Shown: one piece after another, positions 12,048 to 40,253 of the stretch
How the letters are laid out: each line of letters opens with the position of its first letter
Numbering within the stretch: the stretch's first letter is position 1
Assembly: GCA_905250125.1 (NCBI GenBank)
Contig: CAJNOL010000768.1
Location: forward strand, 1-64,000
Length of the DNA stretch: 64,000 nt
Reading direction: 5' to 3'
Source of the DNA: Rotaria sordida
Taxonomy: Eukaryota > Rotifera > Eurotatoria > Philodinida > Philodinidae
Notes under the pieces: generated by a model
Seen by the model: the letters and a program-made list of their open reading frames with translations, nothing else
Database searches by the model: none
What the model was told of the DNA's origin: nothing
Program-made: the position numbers and the translations under genes

Positions 12048-13826
12048 ATTTGATTTGTGACTTTATTTTTTGTTAGATTTCTTTTTTCTTTTTTTGTTCT
12101 TTTCTCTTCTCACTTATTTGATTAGGTTGTCAAATTGAAAAAAGAAATCTTATAAAAATATTTTATCACATTTTTTGTCATGTTTTATAAACACAATCAA
12201 TATGATTGGATTGTTTCGTTATACCAATTGAGATGTAATAGATGATCGAAAAATAATTTAACAAAACGTTCAATCACTTTTTTTCAGTCTCTTAAAGGAG
12301 TCTACAGAAATTTGAAAAGATTGGATTAGAATCAGAAGTTTGTGTACTTTCCGAATGGTTTTTTTTTTGTTACTTTGCAATTCTGTTTTCCATAATAGTC
12401 GAGATAAATAGATATAATGTGCCTTATTAAAACACTCATTGTTAACAAATGGTTTGGAGCAAACAAATCATTAGTGTATCATTTTATAGAGAAATGTTTG
12501 CTCATTCATTCATTGTATTTGAAATAATTGTCGATCCTACTTTGAGTAATTTTCGGTGTGCTAAATTTCATTTACTGGCATTTATAAAGTCAGCTAATAA
12601 CTCATAAAATCAGAACTCTTAGAAAAATTTTGAAATCATATTCGAAAAGAATCCAAAAAATTTGTGATACTAAGCCAATGTTTTCAAAATTTTTGCGCAA
12701 GTTCCTTTAAAAGGCTGCACAATGAATGAACATTTGTCAAATTACTTTTCGATTATCTGTTAGGATTCAGTATAATAGATCATATTTATCCTTTAGCAAA
12801 ATTTATAACAATCAGAGTGACACATAGAATAAAATAACCATGCATAAAAGCAACAACCTATCGAAAGAAGATAACGAATGATCATTTTAATAGATTCATA
12901 ATAACATTAAGTTTAAAAAAGACTGATTTATTTTAGGAGTTGAAATTCAGATAAAATTACATAAAATCTCGTATCTTCAAAATTCGAAACATTTACAATG
13001 CATTGAAATAAATTTTTTGACGAATTCCAGTTAAACTTATTGATATTCTTAAGCGTCTACATATTGGATAAGATTTTAAAAAATATTTAGTTACAGCTTC
13101 TGAAGGGTTAGATTATCAACAAACTTGGAAAACCTATCTTATTGCCATATCTCTAAACCGAGTCTATTTTAAGTCAATGGGTTTAACAAAAACCAGTGTT
13201 TTTCCTAATCGTTTGGTAGCAAAGACAAACCATGTGACTGAACCTTCTATATGTCTATATTCTTTCTTTATCTATTTCATATGTCTAGAGGAAAAGATAG
13301 CAGCTGATACATAAATTGAATTAAAGAACAGTTGTCTATTTCTTTCTTTTTTTTTGTATCATTATCCGTTAATCTTACGGGAAATAATAACCTTCTATGC
13401 AAAAAAAATAGACTGATTCAAATGGATAAATGTGGATGAGTAACGTAGTATGTTTTATTAAGACTTCAATATATTCGAAAAATGTAGAAAATTATTCTCA
13501 TTAGTTTGATTTTAAAAAAAAAAAAAAGAAAGTCCTATGATAATTATAACACTAAAACACTCATCAGTAGAGTATTCGAAATCATCAAAAAGATTTAATT
13601 CACTACCTATGTAATTCAAACCGAGCGTAGACCGTGTGGTATAATGTGCACTGTACCGACAATCAATCGGAAGTAGTTTGATACTTAAACGATCGACTAT
13701 CATGTGACCACAATCCTACCACTGTATAAACTCTCAAACACGAGCAATAAAATTCACTGTAGTATAAGGCGCTAATTATAATTGATAAATTATTCTATTT
13801 TGTAAATTTATTTATATAAATTAGAC
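12048..13826. other. Intergenic region between divergent genes
   Basis: This spacer separates the start of the minus-strand coiled-coil gene from the plus-strand ODAD4-like gene, so both promoters should be here. It is A/T-rich. A short minus-strand ORF near 13512-13703 has no recognisable features and was not called. Confidence 0.5.
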
Positions 13827-16800
13827 ATGACAGTTGAAGATTCTCGTCCACGAAGTGCATCAAAATCAATATTAAATAGTATGACAACAAGTGTTGGCCG
13901 TTTTTATGAAAAAAGACATCAATTATATGGTGCTCTTGATCAATATAGTAAAGCTTTATCATCAAATCCCGATGATACAGCTACTTATATTGATCGTTCA
14001 CGTGTTTTTCTTAAAATGGGTAGTATTAATAAAGCTCAAGAAGATACTGGTAATTAATATAGAAAAAAAAAATTTTCTATGTAATTTAATTTTTGTTTTA
14101 GAAATATAGATTTAGCATTAAATTTAATTGGAGATACACAAAAAAATTCAAATCTTCTTTTTTATTATGTTTGTTTACAAAAAGCTGAAGTTTTATATGC
14201 AGATGGTGAATTTGAATTAGGTTGAGTAATAAAAATGATTTAATAAAAAATAAAAATCTAATGAAACTATTTTAAATAGCATTAATGTATTTTCATCGTG
14301 CTAATAAAGTTAAACCAGCACAACAAACATGTATTGAAGGTATTCGAAAAACAACAGAAATTCTTGAATGTACTATTTGTAATCCACATATACATTTAAC
14401 AATTACAAGTAATTTAGCTAATATTCAAGATAAAGAAATAAATAAAACAAATTTACTTAATCGACCATCAATACGAAAACCATTACCATCAATTGAAATA
14501 CCATTAACAGAATATACTGATAAAGAAGCAAATCGATTGTTAATAGAAGTAGCAAAAGATCGTAAATTATTAATTAATCTTTATAAAGATAAACAACCTT
14601 CAGTTGGTTTGTATTAGAATATATTCTTATAAATATATATATATATATATATATTTTCTACAAAGGTTTTACTGGTTTGGATAAAGCAAAAACTGATGCA
14701 CATCAAGCTATATCTATTATTGAATCTCAACTTAAATTTCTTGATAAAGCTGAATGTTTACGTGTTGACGAAAATCGTACACGAGAAAATATGATGTGTA
14801 CATCAGAGACAGATCGAACAACTCTTGCTCGTATAGCTGAAGAAGAACTTATGTATCTACAAAAATTACCATCAAAAGAAAAGAGTATAGAAGTAAATAA
14901 AATAATAATAAAGTTAGGTTTTATATCGAATGGACTTTACCTATGGCAACGCCAGTGTGTTATCCAATGTGAGGGCCGAGGAGGCAGTGCTTTTCCTAAG
15001 ATCGAATCCGCTCTTCCACAAGAGAAAGTTTGTGAATGACACTCAAATTAATCAAAAATCTGAGGATATATTACAATTCGTAACTTCGTATTGAATAGTT
15101 TTAACTAAACACAAGCGAAACTTCATTATAACATTTTGCGTGAAATTGAAGCACATCATTTTAGGTATTTCTAGCCTAGTAGAATAAATATATGACATAG
15201 ACAGTTGGTATTTTGAGCAGATAAACTATGAGAACAGAGTTACAATTTGGCGAAAATCGCAACTACATCGACGAAACCTATCGGCAGATAATAAGAACAA
15301 CAAGGTAATTGAGTAGGTGTATGATCAATTTTGAGCACCACTGTGTAATGCCAATGAACTAATTGATTATGAGATTTTAGAGTAACATTCAATCATTTTA
15401 AAGATACTCTTCTTCAAATGTAAAATTCCTATTTCATAAAGAAGACTGATATATATGTGTCAGTAATCAAAACTAACATTCAGTAGATGTTTACGAAATG
15501 TATTCGAATCCGAGCCAAATTGTAAGCCGTTGCCACTATTTTTATACAGGACGGAAGAATGAGAGGGTAAATCTCACTTTGACCGAAAGATAAAAATGCC
15601 GACTTATTCAAACATCAAGACAATACAAGTTATTCTTTAGTTGCTGATAAAGGCTTTAATATGTTTATTTCATTTATATTTTTTTATTTACTATCAAGTA
15701 AAAAAGAAACATGTTTAGCATTTCATAGATAATGTTAAGTTGTTATCTAAGAGAATCAAATCAAAATGAACTTTATCAATGATTCTGTAACGATGTGCAT
15801 GAAGTAAATTTTCAAAATTAAATAGTTTTAATCCTAAAATTCGTGCCTCATAAATGAAGCACAATTGCAGCTCTTTGAGTATCAAAACACGAATTTTCTT
15901 GCAAAAACTAGTATTCTATTTTCAAAAATTCGAAACTTTGTAACCGTTGACTTTTAAACTAACTGATTTTGAAAATTTACTTTATGCACATTGTTATAAA
16001 ATCATTGATAAAGTTCATTTTAACTTGATTCTCTTAGATAACAACTTAACTTTATCTATGAACCGTTAAACATGTATTTTTTTTTACTTGATGACAAGTA
16101 AAATTGCTTACATCATACTTAAAAGTAATATTTGTTTACCTTATCCGTATGAAAAAATCTTTGAATAAACTTCTACTAATAATAAAAAAAAAGAATCAGT
16201 CCATTTGATTGAATCAATGCAAAAATATTTCATTTTTTATCATAGCGTTATTTATGGCCTGCATTGTACGTTGTGTACTATAGAGGCAAAATTAACTTTT
16301 GAAGGAAGTAATAGGAATCTAAATCTTTTAAGAGTTTTTACTAGAGCATTAAATAGTGTCTATAGGGAAATCAATGGGAGATACCTAAAAAAGGCTTCCT
16401 CATTAGCCTTGTAGATCTGTCATCTGATAATTGAAAATTCACTATAATCACCTCATAGAGTATACTGCTTTTCAAAAAAGTTAATTGAAAACTTTTTAAA
16501 AAAAGAAATCTATAATATTATTTAAGAAATTCTCTATCATAGATTCTATATCGTTCAATGAAAATTATCAATTGTCTTCATTCATCTGATAGTATAAATA
16601 ATATACATGATCTTCGTATACGTTTAATGCTTGCTGAAGCATATCGATTAATTGGACAATCTTATAATGAAATAAAATTATTTGAACAAAGTTTTGAAAA
16701 TTATAAACAAGCATATGAAATATTATTACCATTAAAAGATCAAAGTTGTCTTTATCGATCATTATATGATATAGCTCGAAGTTTATTATCAGGAAATAAA

Positions 16801-17433
16801 TATTCAGAAGCAATTAAAATATTTAATGATATGCTTAATAAAGCAATATCAGATAATGAACGTGCATTTGTTTATCAATATTTAAGTTATTGTTATTTAA
16901 ATTTAAATAATTATGATCAAGCAAAAAATTATGCATATGAATGTCTTGATTATGCATCAATATCAAATGAAGAATTATTACGTATTGAAGCAAATATATT
17001 ATTAGGTAAAATTTATTTTCAATTAAAAGATTTTCAACATTCAGAAGAATATATAATTTATGCACAAAATCTTAAAGATCAATTAGGTGATTTAAATCAA
17101 ATGAAATATCTAGATAATTTAATATGTAATATTAAAAATCATAAAGAAAATATTTTTCAAAATCATATTTCACCATTTGTTCAATATGAAAATGAATATT
17201 TAAATAAAATAAATCAACAATGGATATCATCAATTATGGAAAATAATCAAAATAAAGAAATTAATTTAGAAAAAGAATTTTTTGAACAATTTAATAATAA
17301 AAATATACAAAATTGGCGTATTCTAACACCATATTATCGTCTTTTTGATATATGTATTGAACGTAAAAAGAAAATTCGTCGAAATATAGATGATCATATC
17401 AAACAACCAATTACAAATGTTACTATATCTTAA
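13827..17433 (+). CDS. ODAD4: Outer dynein arm docking complex subunit 4-like TPR protein (TTC25, 592 aa)
   Basis: Five exons: 13827-14049, 14110-14220, 14280-14606, 14666-14892 and 16543-17433, phases closing to 592 aa. The N-terminal half has TPR helices (YEKRHQLYGALDQYSKAL; QKAEVLYADGEFELALMYFH) of the type seen at the start of ODAD4/TTC25. The last exon has more TPR pairs (AEAYRLIGQSYNEIKLFEQS; LLSGNKYSEAIKIFNDML; YLNLNNYDQAKNYAYECLDY). The known family helps dock outer dynein arms on ciliary doublets, which suits a ciliated animal. Exon 2 must use the second of two AGs 8 nt apart (14109), because the first gives an immediate stop. The 1.65-kb last intron carries a foldback element and a tRNA-like repeat. 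The length is near the vertebrate protein. AATAAA follows at about 17457. Confidence 0.78.
14930..15045 (+). repeat. tRNA-like dispersed repeat (possible SINE), copy 1
   Basis: A short block much richer in G/C than its surroundings, in the last intron of the ODAD4-like gene. It contains an A-box-like GGCCGAGGAGG followed by a B-box-like GATCGAATCC, the internal promoter motifs of tRNA genes, but it does not fold as an intact tRNA. A related block occurs at 44895-44965, sharing GTGAG-GC, AAGATCGAAT and CTTCC in the same order. This could be a tRNA-derived SINE or a decayed tRNA gene. Confidence 0.4.
15690..16096. mobile_element. MITE-like foldback element, about 400 bp
   Basis: The arms of about 135 bp are near-perfect reverse complements. 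Left arm: ACATGTTTAGC, TTAAGTTGTTATCTAAGAGA, ATGAACTTTATCAATGATT, GTAAATTTTCAAAAT. Right arm: ATTTTGAAAATTTACTTTAT, AATCATTGATAAAGTTCATT, TCTCTTAGATAACAACTTAA. The central spacer is about 130 bp. The high arm identity suggests it is the youngest element in the window. It lies in the last intron of the ODAD4-like gene. Confidence 0.85.
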
Positions 17434-19991
17434 CATAATTTACCATTAATATCAACAATAAATAATATATTCGAAAACGTATAAAAAAAAAAAAAGAATT
17501 TTATTTATCAGTTCTTTCAAGAGTATCAATATGATATTAGAATAAGTAATCAACAAAAAAAAACAAGAAAAATAAATGATACTTTAAAATTTGAACAGGA
17601 AATATATATCAACAATTATCTCATATTGATAAATTACTTAAGACATACCAAAAATAGTAGACGAAGTAATTCAATATTCTATAGAAAGTTTGAAGAAAAA
17701 TTTCTCTTTATATATATATTGATAATAAAAATAGTATTCTATATTTCTGCAATATTTTATCATTCTTCAACTAAAATTATAAGAATATAATTTTGATAAG
17801 ACCTATTTGTCATGATATATGATGATAGCACAAGATCATATTGTCTTCGCTATATATATCTTTTTTCATGATCTATTTTCTTTATTTCTCCTCTTCGCTA
17901 AGATTTATACATATATTAGTTATATATAAAGACTTCTTCGGATTGGTCTCTGATCCGATCGGGTTCGAGTCTGAAAATTTTGAATTCGACAAGCTTTTTT
18001 TCATCTGAAAAATATGTTCGGTGAACTAGTCAACGAATACAAAAAACCAATATCTCGTATCTTTAGAGCAACTATTCAATTCCAATTAAAAAACCTTATT
18101 GATAGTATCAAAGTAACATATATAGATGGCTAAGTATTAGTGGAAATGAGAATAAAAGAAGAAAGAAGGAGCTAAGAAGAAGATACATAGTAAAAACAAT
18201 ATGACCTAATGTTATTGTCACGTATCAGAATAACTAGTTCTTATCAAAATATTATGATATTAGTTGAAAAACAAAACAATACTGCAGAAGTATAGATCAT
18301 TATTTTTTCCTATCAATGCATATAGAAAGAAAGCTTCTTCAAACTTTGTATAGGATATTGAAGTGCTCATCCGCTACTACTTTTGGTATGTTCTAAGTAT
18401 ATATTTTAAATTCATAGAATAATTATTGAATTAAATAAAATAATTTATAGAAACATTTTAGAAAACATTACCATAGTATCATTTCGTTATGTTTTTCTTT
18501 TTTTTTTGAACTCTTGTCTTAACAGTGATAGTTAGCACGAATTGGAAAACAAAATTGAGTCACTGACAAGAATTTCCTATTAAATGAAGTAACTTTTTCG
18601 ACTTTTAAGGAAAAATTTCTTTTGAAAAATCAAGACCTCATGAAATTAATTTTCTTAATTCAATCGACAATCTCTTGCAAAAAAGATTCATCGGATAGCG
18701 CAACTAAATGAAAGATTTCCGAGCTTCAATTGAGTGCAGTTTAATGAAGAAAGATCAATAGAAGCTCGAAAACCTGTCATTTAGTTGCGTTGTTAGATAA
18801 CACGTGTCCGATCGAATATAGAAAAAATCATTTTAGAAAGTCTTGATTTTTTTTTAGAGAATCTCACATCGAATAGAAACAAAAATCAATCTCTTCTAAT
18901 AGAATACTCTTTCAACTTTTCAAATCATTTTTTTCTTTCGATTGACTCTAATTATTTTCGTTAAGAAAATATTTTAATAATACAAAAATATGCTAAACTT
19001 TTAGTCTACATTTTTAATATTTATATATCGAATAAATATTTGCATGAATAATAATTTCTGACATATAGTTAATGAGAAACTGTCAACATTTATTAAACTT
19101 CATTTGATTTTTCCACTCACTGAATTTATCTTTAAATAACATATTTTTGTTTTGAATCCAAACAATGTTACATGGTTTCTAATTGTGTAATATCACAATA
19201 TGTCATTGTCATAAATATTTATTTATTACAAATACAAAATAAATAATGATAATTTCATGATTAAATAGAAATTTTTTTCTAAGAAAAAATTATTTAAATA
19301 TATTTATCAATAGTTCGTTTTTTTTTTCTCTAATCCAAAAAAAAAATATATATATTCAATAGATTATATCTCTTTCTTGTTTAATAAGCTTCTAATAATA
19401 GAAATAAATATAATTCCTTACAATTACGAATAAAGTACTCGGCAGACGTCTGCTATATTAATATCTATACATAAATCATTAAGGATATTGATCGAGGAAG
19501 ATGCAAAAAAAAAAAAAGAATCTGTCAAAGATGCGAAGATTACTTTTTTTCCTCTTGATACTAATCTAGCTAGATGTCATTGGAATCGTCTAGAAATATC
19601 TATCTATAAACTCGTTTGATTATTGGTCAATTATAATTGTCCATTTGACGTTTAGGTTGTTGTTAAATTGAGTCATATTATATTACATATACATCATACA
19701 TATATATATTTCTATATATATATAAGTGCTTATTTGTTTAGTGTAGACAGGGATGAGTTGTTGTTTTTTGATTATAGGGCATTGTTTGTTCTTTATTGAT
19801 ATAATTGAAAATTCTTTTTTTTTTTTTTATTTAAGACTTATTTATTCTTTGTGATGAATGAATGTGAAAGAACAGGTTATTTGATTATTTAAAAACAAAA
19901 TAAAAGAATCGACTAAGTTTTTTTTTGTTTGTTTGTATTTTATTTTTTTAAGGGTGCTAAATGATGATTTATATTTAAATGTTGAAATAGA
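17434..19991. other. Intergenic region, ODAD4-like to ROCK
   Basis: A/T-rich. It contains the foldback element at 18600-18865. The last part before 19992 should hold the ROCK promoter and leader. No coding exon was recognised. Confidence 0.5.
18600..18865. mobile_element. Diverged foldback element
   Basis: The core is an inverted repeat of about 28 bp: GCAACTAAATGAAAG..CGAGCTTC (18700-18726) pairs with GAAGCTCG..TGTCATTTAGTTGC (18761-18788) around a 34-nt loop. The outer arms also match imperfectly (GAAAAATCAAGACC left; CTTGATTTTTTTT right as complement). No ORF was seen. It is older or more diverged than the 15690 element. Confidence 0.55.
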
Positions 19992-32941
<12,950 letters not shown>

Positions 32942-33129
32942 ATCGAAATCTTATCCTAGTATTCATTTAACCGGTCCCTTTCTTTTGTATATATATATAC
33001 ATATATTATATATTTCTATATTTTGCACTTCTATAAATTGTTTGTTCTTTTTTTTTCTTGTTTGCAAGTTAATTAGATGACATAAATGAAAAAACAAAAA
33101 ACAAAAAAAGTCAATCAAAGCAAAAATTT

Positions 33130-33133
<4 letters not shown>

Positions 33134-33160
<27 letters not shown>

Positions 33161-33161
33161 T
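33134..33161. repeat. (TG)14 microsatellite
   Basis: An uninterrupted TG dinucleotide run just downstream of the ROCK stop, likely in the 3' UTR. Confidence 0.9.
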
Positions 33162-34446
33162 GAATTTCTTTTTCTTTTTTGGTGCTGTCTGCTATTTTTT
33201 CTCATTCTTTTTGTCTTCTCTTCTTCTTTTTTTTTTTTTTTTGTTCTGTCATAATATCGTCTTAAAAGAAAACTGGTCATTCGAGAATTAGTTTCGTAGA
33301 CGATTTTAGCATTATTCATGTTATTTTCTCTTTTTTGATTATTGTCACTTAATTCTCTTTTGTGTTACTAGAATCATGCTTTTTTTTTTTTTTCGTCACT
33401 TTCGTTCTCAGATGTTTGTAAGACGAACTTATTATGATCGTCAGAATCTCTCTTGTCTTTATTTGCAATTGTACGACCAACGATCTTGGATGTTGAAGTC
33501 GAAGAATTTAAAAAAAAATAAAGTGTGAAGCACTACTAAAACACATATGTATTCATTTGTTTTTATGAAATATGCGAGAAATTATCTGAGATAGATTAGG
33601 AAGTTTTAGTTTTCGAATGATTTGACACTGGATCATATTGTCTTGAATTTTTATCAATATGTAAACTATTTAGAAATGCTGATAATGGAAAAATACGATG
33701 TGTTTTGGTTATTAATGAGTATTTTTTTGTTTTTTTTTTGATTGACGATAGATAGATCGAACGGAAAAATATCAAAATGTGCTTTAGGAAATTGTGACTA
33801 CTAAGATGCATAGAATAATATCAATATTCTAATAGAGATCGAATTAATAATTCAAATTTATAGGAACTTTTGCAGAATATCTATTAAATATATATTTCTA
33901 ATATTTCGAAAATGTTTCTATTTGAAATCTAATTATCTGATAAGAACAAAATTAGTAAATTAAATAACGAGCGATGATGGTTTGCCTGTATCTGATGAAG
34001 ATAAACAGATGCGACTATGATGATAGACTTTTACTTAATCTCTATCAAGAATTATGCATCACTATTGCTACTGGTTACATATACAAACTAATAGAATAAT
34101 GAGGGAAGTAATTATAAACTAGTAGACAACTAAAGTCAGTGTTTTACTATATGAATCATCTCTGTTTCGTTATTTTGCGTTTGACATTTCTGTGTCACGC
34201 CTTTTTGCTTTTACGTTTCATTGATATTACGACTGCAGAAAGCTCTTTATTGATAGTATAGACTGAAATAAACAATTTTGGAAATTATGAAAAACGATCT
34301 AAGATCTCCAACAGAGTTTCTTTATGTGACAAGACGATTAATCAATTACATGTCTACTCAATGTCTAAATTATATACTTTATCAATACGTTCTTTATGTA
34401 TAAATAAATGCCCAAGATGCTGTGTAGTGCAGACTGTTCTTAATAA

Positions 34447-34613
34447 GAGTTGGACAAGTACGGATTTTCTCATGTGCGAGTACCATAAATATTGACCTTG
34501 AGTACGAATATAAGTACGAGTAGCAATCATTTGCACGACAAGTACGCGTATGAATACCGAACTAACCGAATACGAGTACATATTTGTATGTGCCCAGCCA
34601 TGCTCTTAATAAT
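34447..34613. mobile_element. Short insertion with 9-bp flanking duplication, rich in GTACGAG motifs
   Basis: The block is flanked by the direct repeat TCTTAATAA at 34438-34446 and 34614-34622, as expected for a target-site duplication. The inside is a degenerate array of AGTACGAGTA-type units (AGTACGAAT, AAGTACGAGTAG, AAGTACGCGTA, ATACGAGTACA). The ends (GAGTTGGACAAGTAC and GTATGTGCCCAGCCATGC) are weakly inverted. It is probably a small non-autonomous transposon. Confidence 0.5.
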
Positions 34614-34886
34614 ATTATTGGTTATTATTTTCCGCAAGAAAAATCCGTAATCGAAGGACCTAGTTTTATTATATATGAAAGAAAAAAGAAATATTTATAC
34701 AAATATGCATATTCGAATGATGTTAGTTTAGATATCGAAATAAGATAAGAAATTCTTGTCATAATTTAAAGATTAAACTTCGTAGATTCTTATCTATAGT
34801 TTTTGACTTCTGTAAATAAATGAAAAACTAAATAATTATAAAATATATTCTTTCTAATATTTTACTATGTATGAATACATACTCAG

Positions 34887-34917
<31 letters not shown>

Positions 34918-36959
34918 TTGTGTCAGGCTGTAATAGAGACAAGAAAATGACAACCAAGGAGACGATGATTATTAAATATGATTGCTAAATGCCTTTATCA
35001 ACAAAACGTATCTATGACAATAGCCTCTTAATAATAATACATTCAATGACTCGTTTCATTTCAAGTATGAATTAAACCTTTTTAGAAAGTTATTTTTAAA
35101 CATTCTAAATCATACTTTTCTATTCATCATATTTTTCGTGACTAATAATTAATCACCATGGGGAATACGAATGACGATTTCTTTTCATTTATTATCATGG
35201 GGAATTAACGTATTAAATATTAGGTCTTTCTTTTTCAAAATAGTCATCATATCGAAATAAAAAAAGGACGTCATTTAATTATTTTTAAAATATTGTAATA
35301 AAATAAAAATATCGTCGAAGATAAATCATGATTTTGACAAATGATAATAAAAAAAAAATGAAAAATCATAATTGATGATATTAAACAGAACTAACTTGTT
35401 TTGATCTTTCTTTTTTTGGAATAACTATAAATAATATATCTTGACAATAAAAAGAAAAAAAAAACAATTTAACAACATCAGTAAGCAGTTTTTGATGTCT
35501 AAAATTAACTCAGAATGACATAGATAAGAATGATTAAATTTAATAAACGCTCACTTTTTCTTTTTTTGCATAAATGAAAGAAAATTCTTGTCAATTTTAT
35601 CATATAATCCTAATATTATTTGTATATGTAAAATAAAATAACCTAGTTCAATATCCTACACATTTTGTTGGTCTTATCCTTTGTGATTATTTCAAGGAAC
35701 GTCGTATATGTACTTTTTCATTCTCAATAAGCTGATGCAACGTCGTTTTTCCCAATGCGTCATGCATCAAGGTTTGTATGATATAAATACGAAATAATGT
35801 GATTGTATGACTATTGTTATTTCGCATCATCAATAATGGCCCCGAATCTTGATGTTTTTCAATATCCTTCTAAAATAGTCGTAAGTTAAATATTTTTTTT
35901 TTCTTTCTTTTTTTTCTTTCAATCGTTTGCATTGTCCTCATTTTTTTTTTTTTGTTTGAAAGTAAATATAAAGTCATACACGCGGTACACATGCACTCGT
36001 TATATATTTTGTTCGCACTGATCGTCTTAGTACTGAATCATTATTTTCAAATTGAATCCCTCTTTTTGTTTTAAAGCGTATACGTTATAGTTTTTGCGTA
36101 CAACCTTTATTACACATGTGAAAGATTTAGCACATTGTCCTTGAAGCTTTTCATTTTTTCTTTTTACAGAAAGAAACAAAAAAATTAAATGTCATGCGTA
36201 AAAAAAAAAGAAATAAAAACCATCTGTTGTTACTGCCACGTCATATATATTGATCATCATATTCTTATGTGTCATCAAGATAGAAACGAATGGAAGATTT
36301 ACACGAACAAAAAAAAAAAAATACACGAAAAAGCTGATGCAATAATGAATAGCTGCAATTGACATATATATATTTAAAAAACAAAAAATTCTTTCTTTCT
36401 TTTTTTCTTTTATAACCGCATTTTATTCTCGAATATTCTCTTTTACTGTCTAAAAAAGAACAAAACCGGTAACAATTTTGCTAAATTCAAGGTCATACAT
36501 ATTTTCTTTCGGTTTTTTTCTTCTTCTTCTTCGTATTTGAATCATAATTATTCTTTTCTTCCTCTTTTTTTTTCTATTTTTAAGTTAAATATAGAACAGT
36601 TTTCGTTTACTTCGTCAATTAGAAAATGATTATCTTCACAGATGTTTACCTTGAAATATCATGTGATTCGCAAACCAATTACTATTTTCTTTTTCTCTGG
36701 AAAACTGCGTCATAGATCTATTATAGGATGACAAAAAATTATCATGCCTCGATATACTAAAACTTCTCATCCATTCTATGGGTACTTATCTTCGTAGTAC
36801 TATACTGTCGCAACTAAATAATCGTTGTTTATCGTCTTCTATCGTTAGAGACACTAGCGAACACCTAACCCTTTCCTTTTAGGTAAATAAAAAACGAACA
36901 CGTGTTTATATACGTATATGTATATATTCCTCAATTTTTTCTTTTTTCTTCTCACGCGC

Positions 36960-37356
36960 AGATATAGGCTTGTGACGTAGCGATAGCAAATGCGAACGAG
37001 GCACGTAAGTATAAGTCGTTGATAGTGGGCAATTGCACCCGGGCTAAGAAAAAAGAAGAGAACGAGAAAAAAACGAGAGAGAAAAAAAACGACAGAAATA
37101 GAGCGAGAGAGAAGAAAAAGAGAATGCTAGCAGGCCACTAACAGTAGTAGTATATATAGCAAGCAAACAGTTCTATATATACTTTATTTCTCTCGTGCGC
37201 GCAAGCGGCGACTAACAAAAGTGTGTGTGTGTTGCTAGTGATTGAAGAAAAGATCGTTCATCAGTTACAAAATATTTGATGGGACTAGCTTTATACAATA
37301 ATTATTGAAAAATACAATATAAATTATTATTATTTTAATTATTAGAAAGAATAAGA
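36960..37356 (+). promoter_or_regulatory. Putative MNK promoter and 5' leader
   Basis: A more G/C-rich island directly upstream of the MNK start. It contains a CRE-like TGACGTAG (36972-36979), then a long purine-rich tract (about 37047-37130) and a short GT run near 37222. Being the only such block in 4 kb, it is a reasonable promoter/5' UTR candidate. The transcription start cannot be placed. Confidence 0.35.

Positions 37357-40253
<2,897 letters not shown>

Larger units (their letters stand above)
32942..36959. other. Intergenic region, ROCK 3' side to MNK upstream
   Basis: About 4 kb without a recognisable exon. It begins with the likely ROCK 3' flank, T-rich with a (TG)n run at 33134-33161. 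It then holds a small insertion-like block at 34447-34613 and a (TA)n run at about 34893-34916. The remainder is A/T-rich low-complexity sequence. Short ORFs here showed no coding features. Confidence 0.5.

Noticed and set aside
13512..13703. 63-codon minus-strand ORF upstream of the ODAD4-like gene
   Set aside because: No domain, no splice context, and it ends in a poly-Phe shadow of an A-run.
14930..15045. Intact tRNA gene
   Set aside because: Promoter-like boxes are present, but the spacing is too short and no cloverleaf with acceptor pairing could be drawn.
16205..16414. 69-codon plus-strand ORF in the last ODAD4 intron
   Set aside because: It is not needed to join the flanking exons, whose phases close without it, and it has no TPR character.
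32963..33319. 118-codon minus-strand ORF with poly-Thr-His
   Set aside because: It is the complement of the TG microsatellite and T-runs in the ROCK 3' flank.
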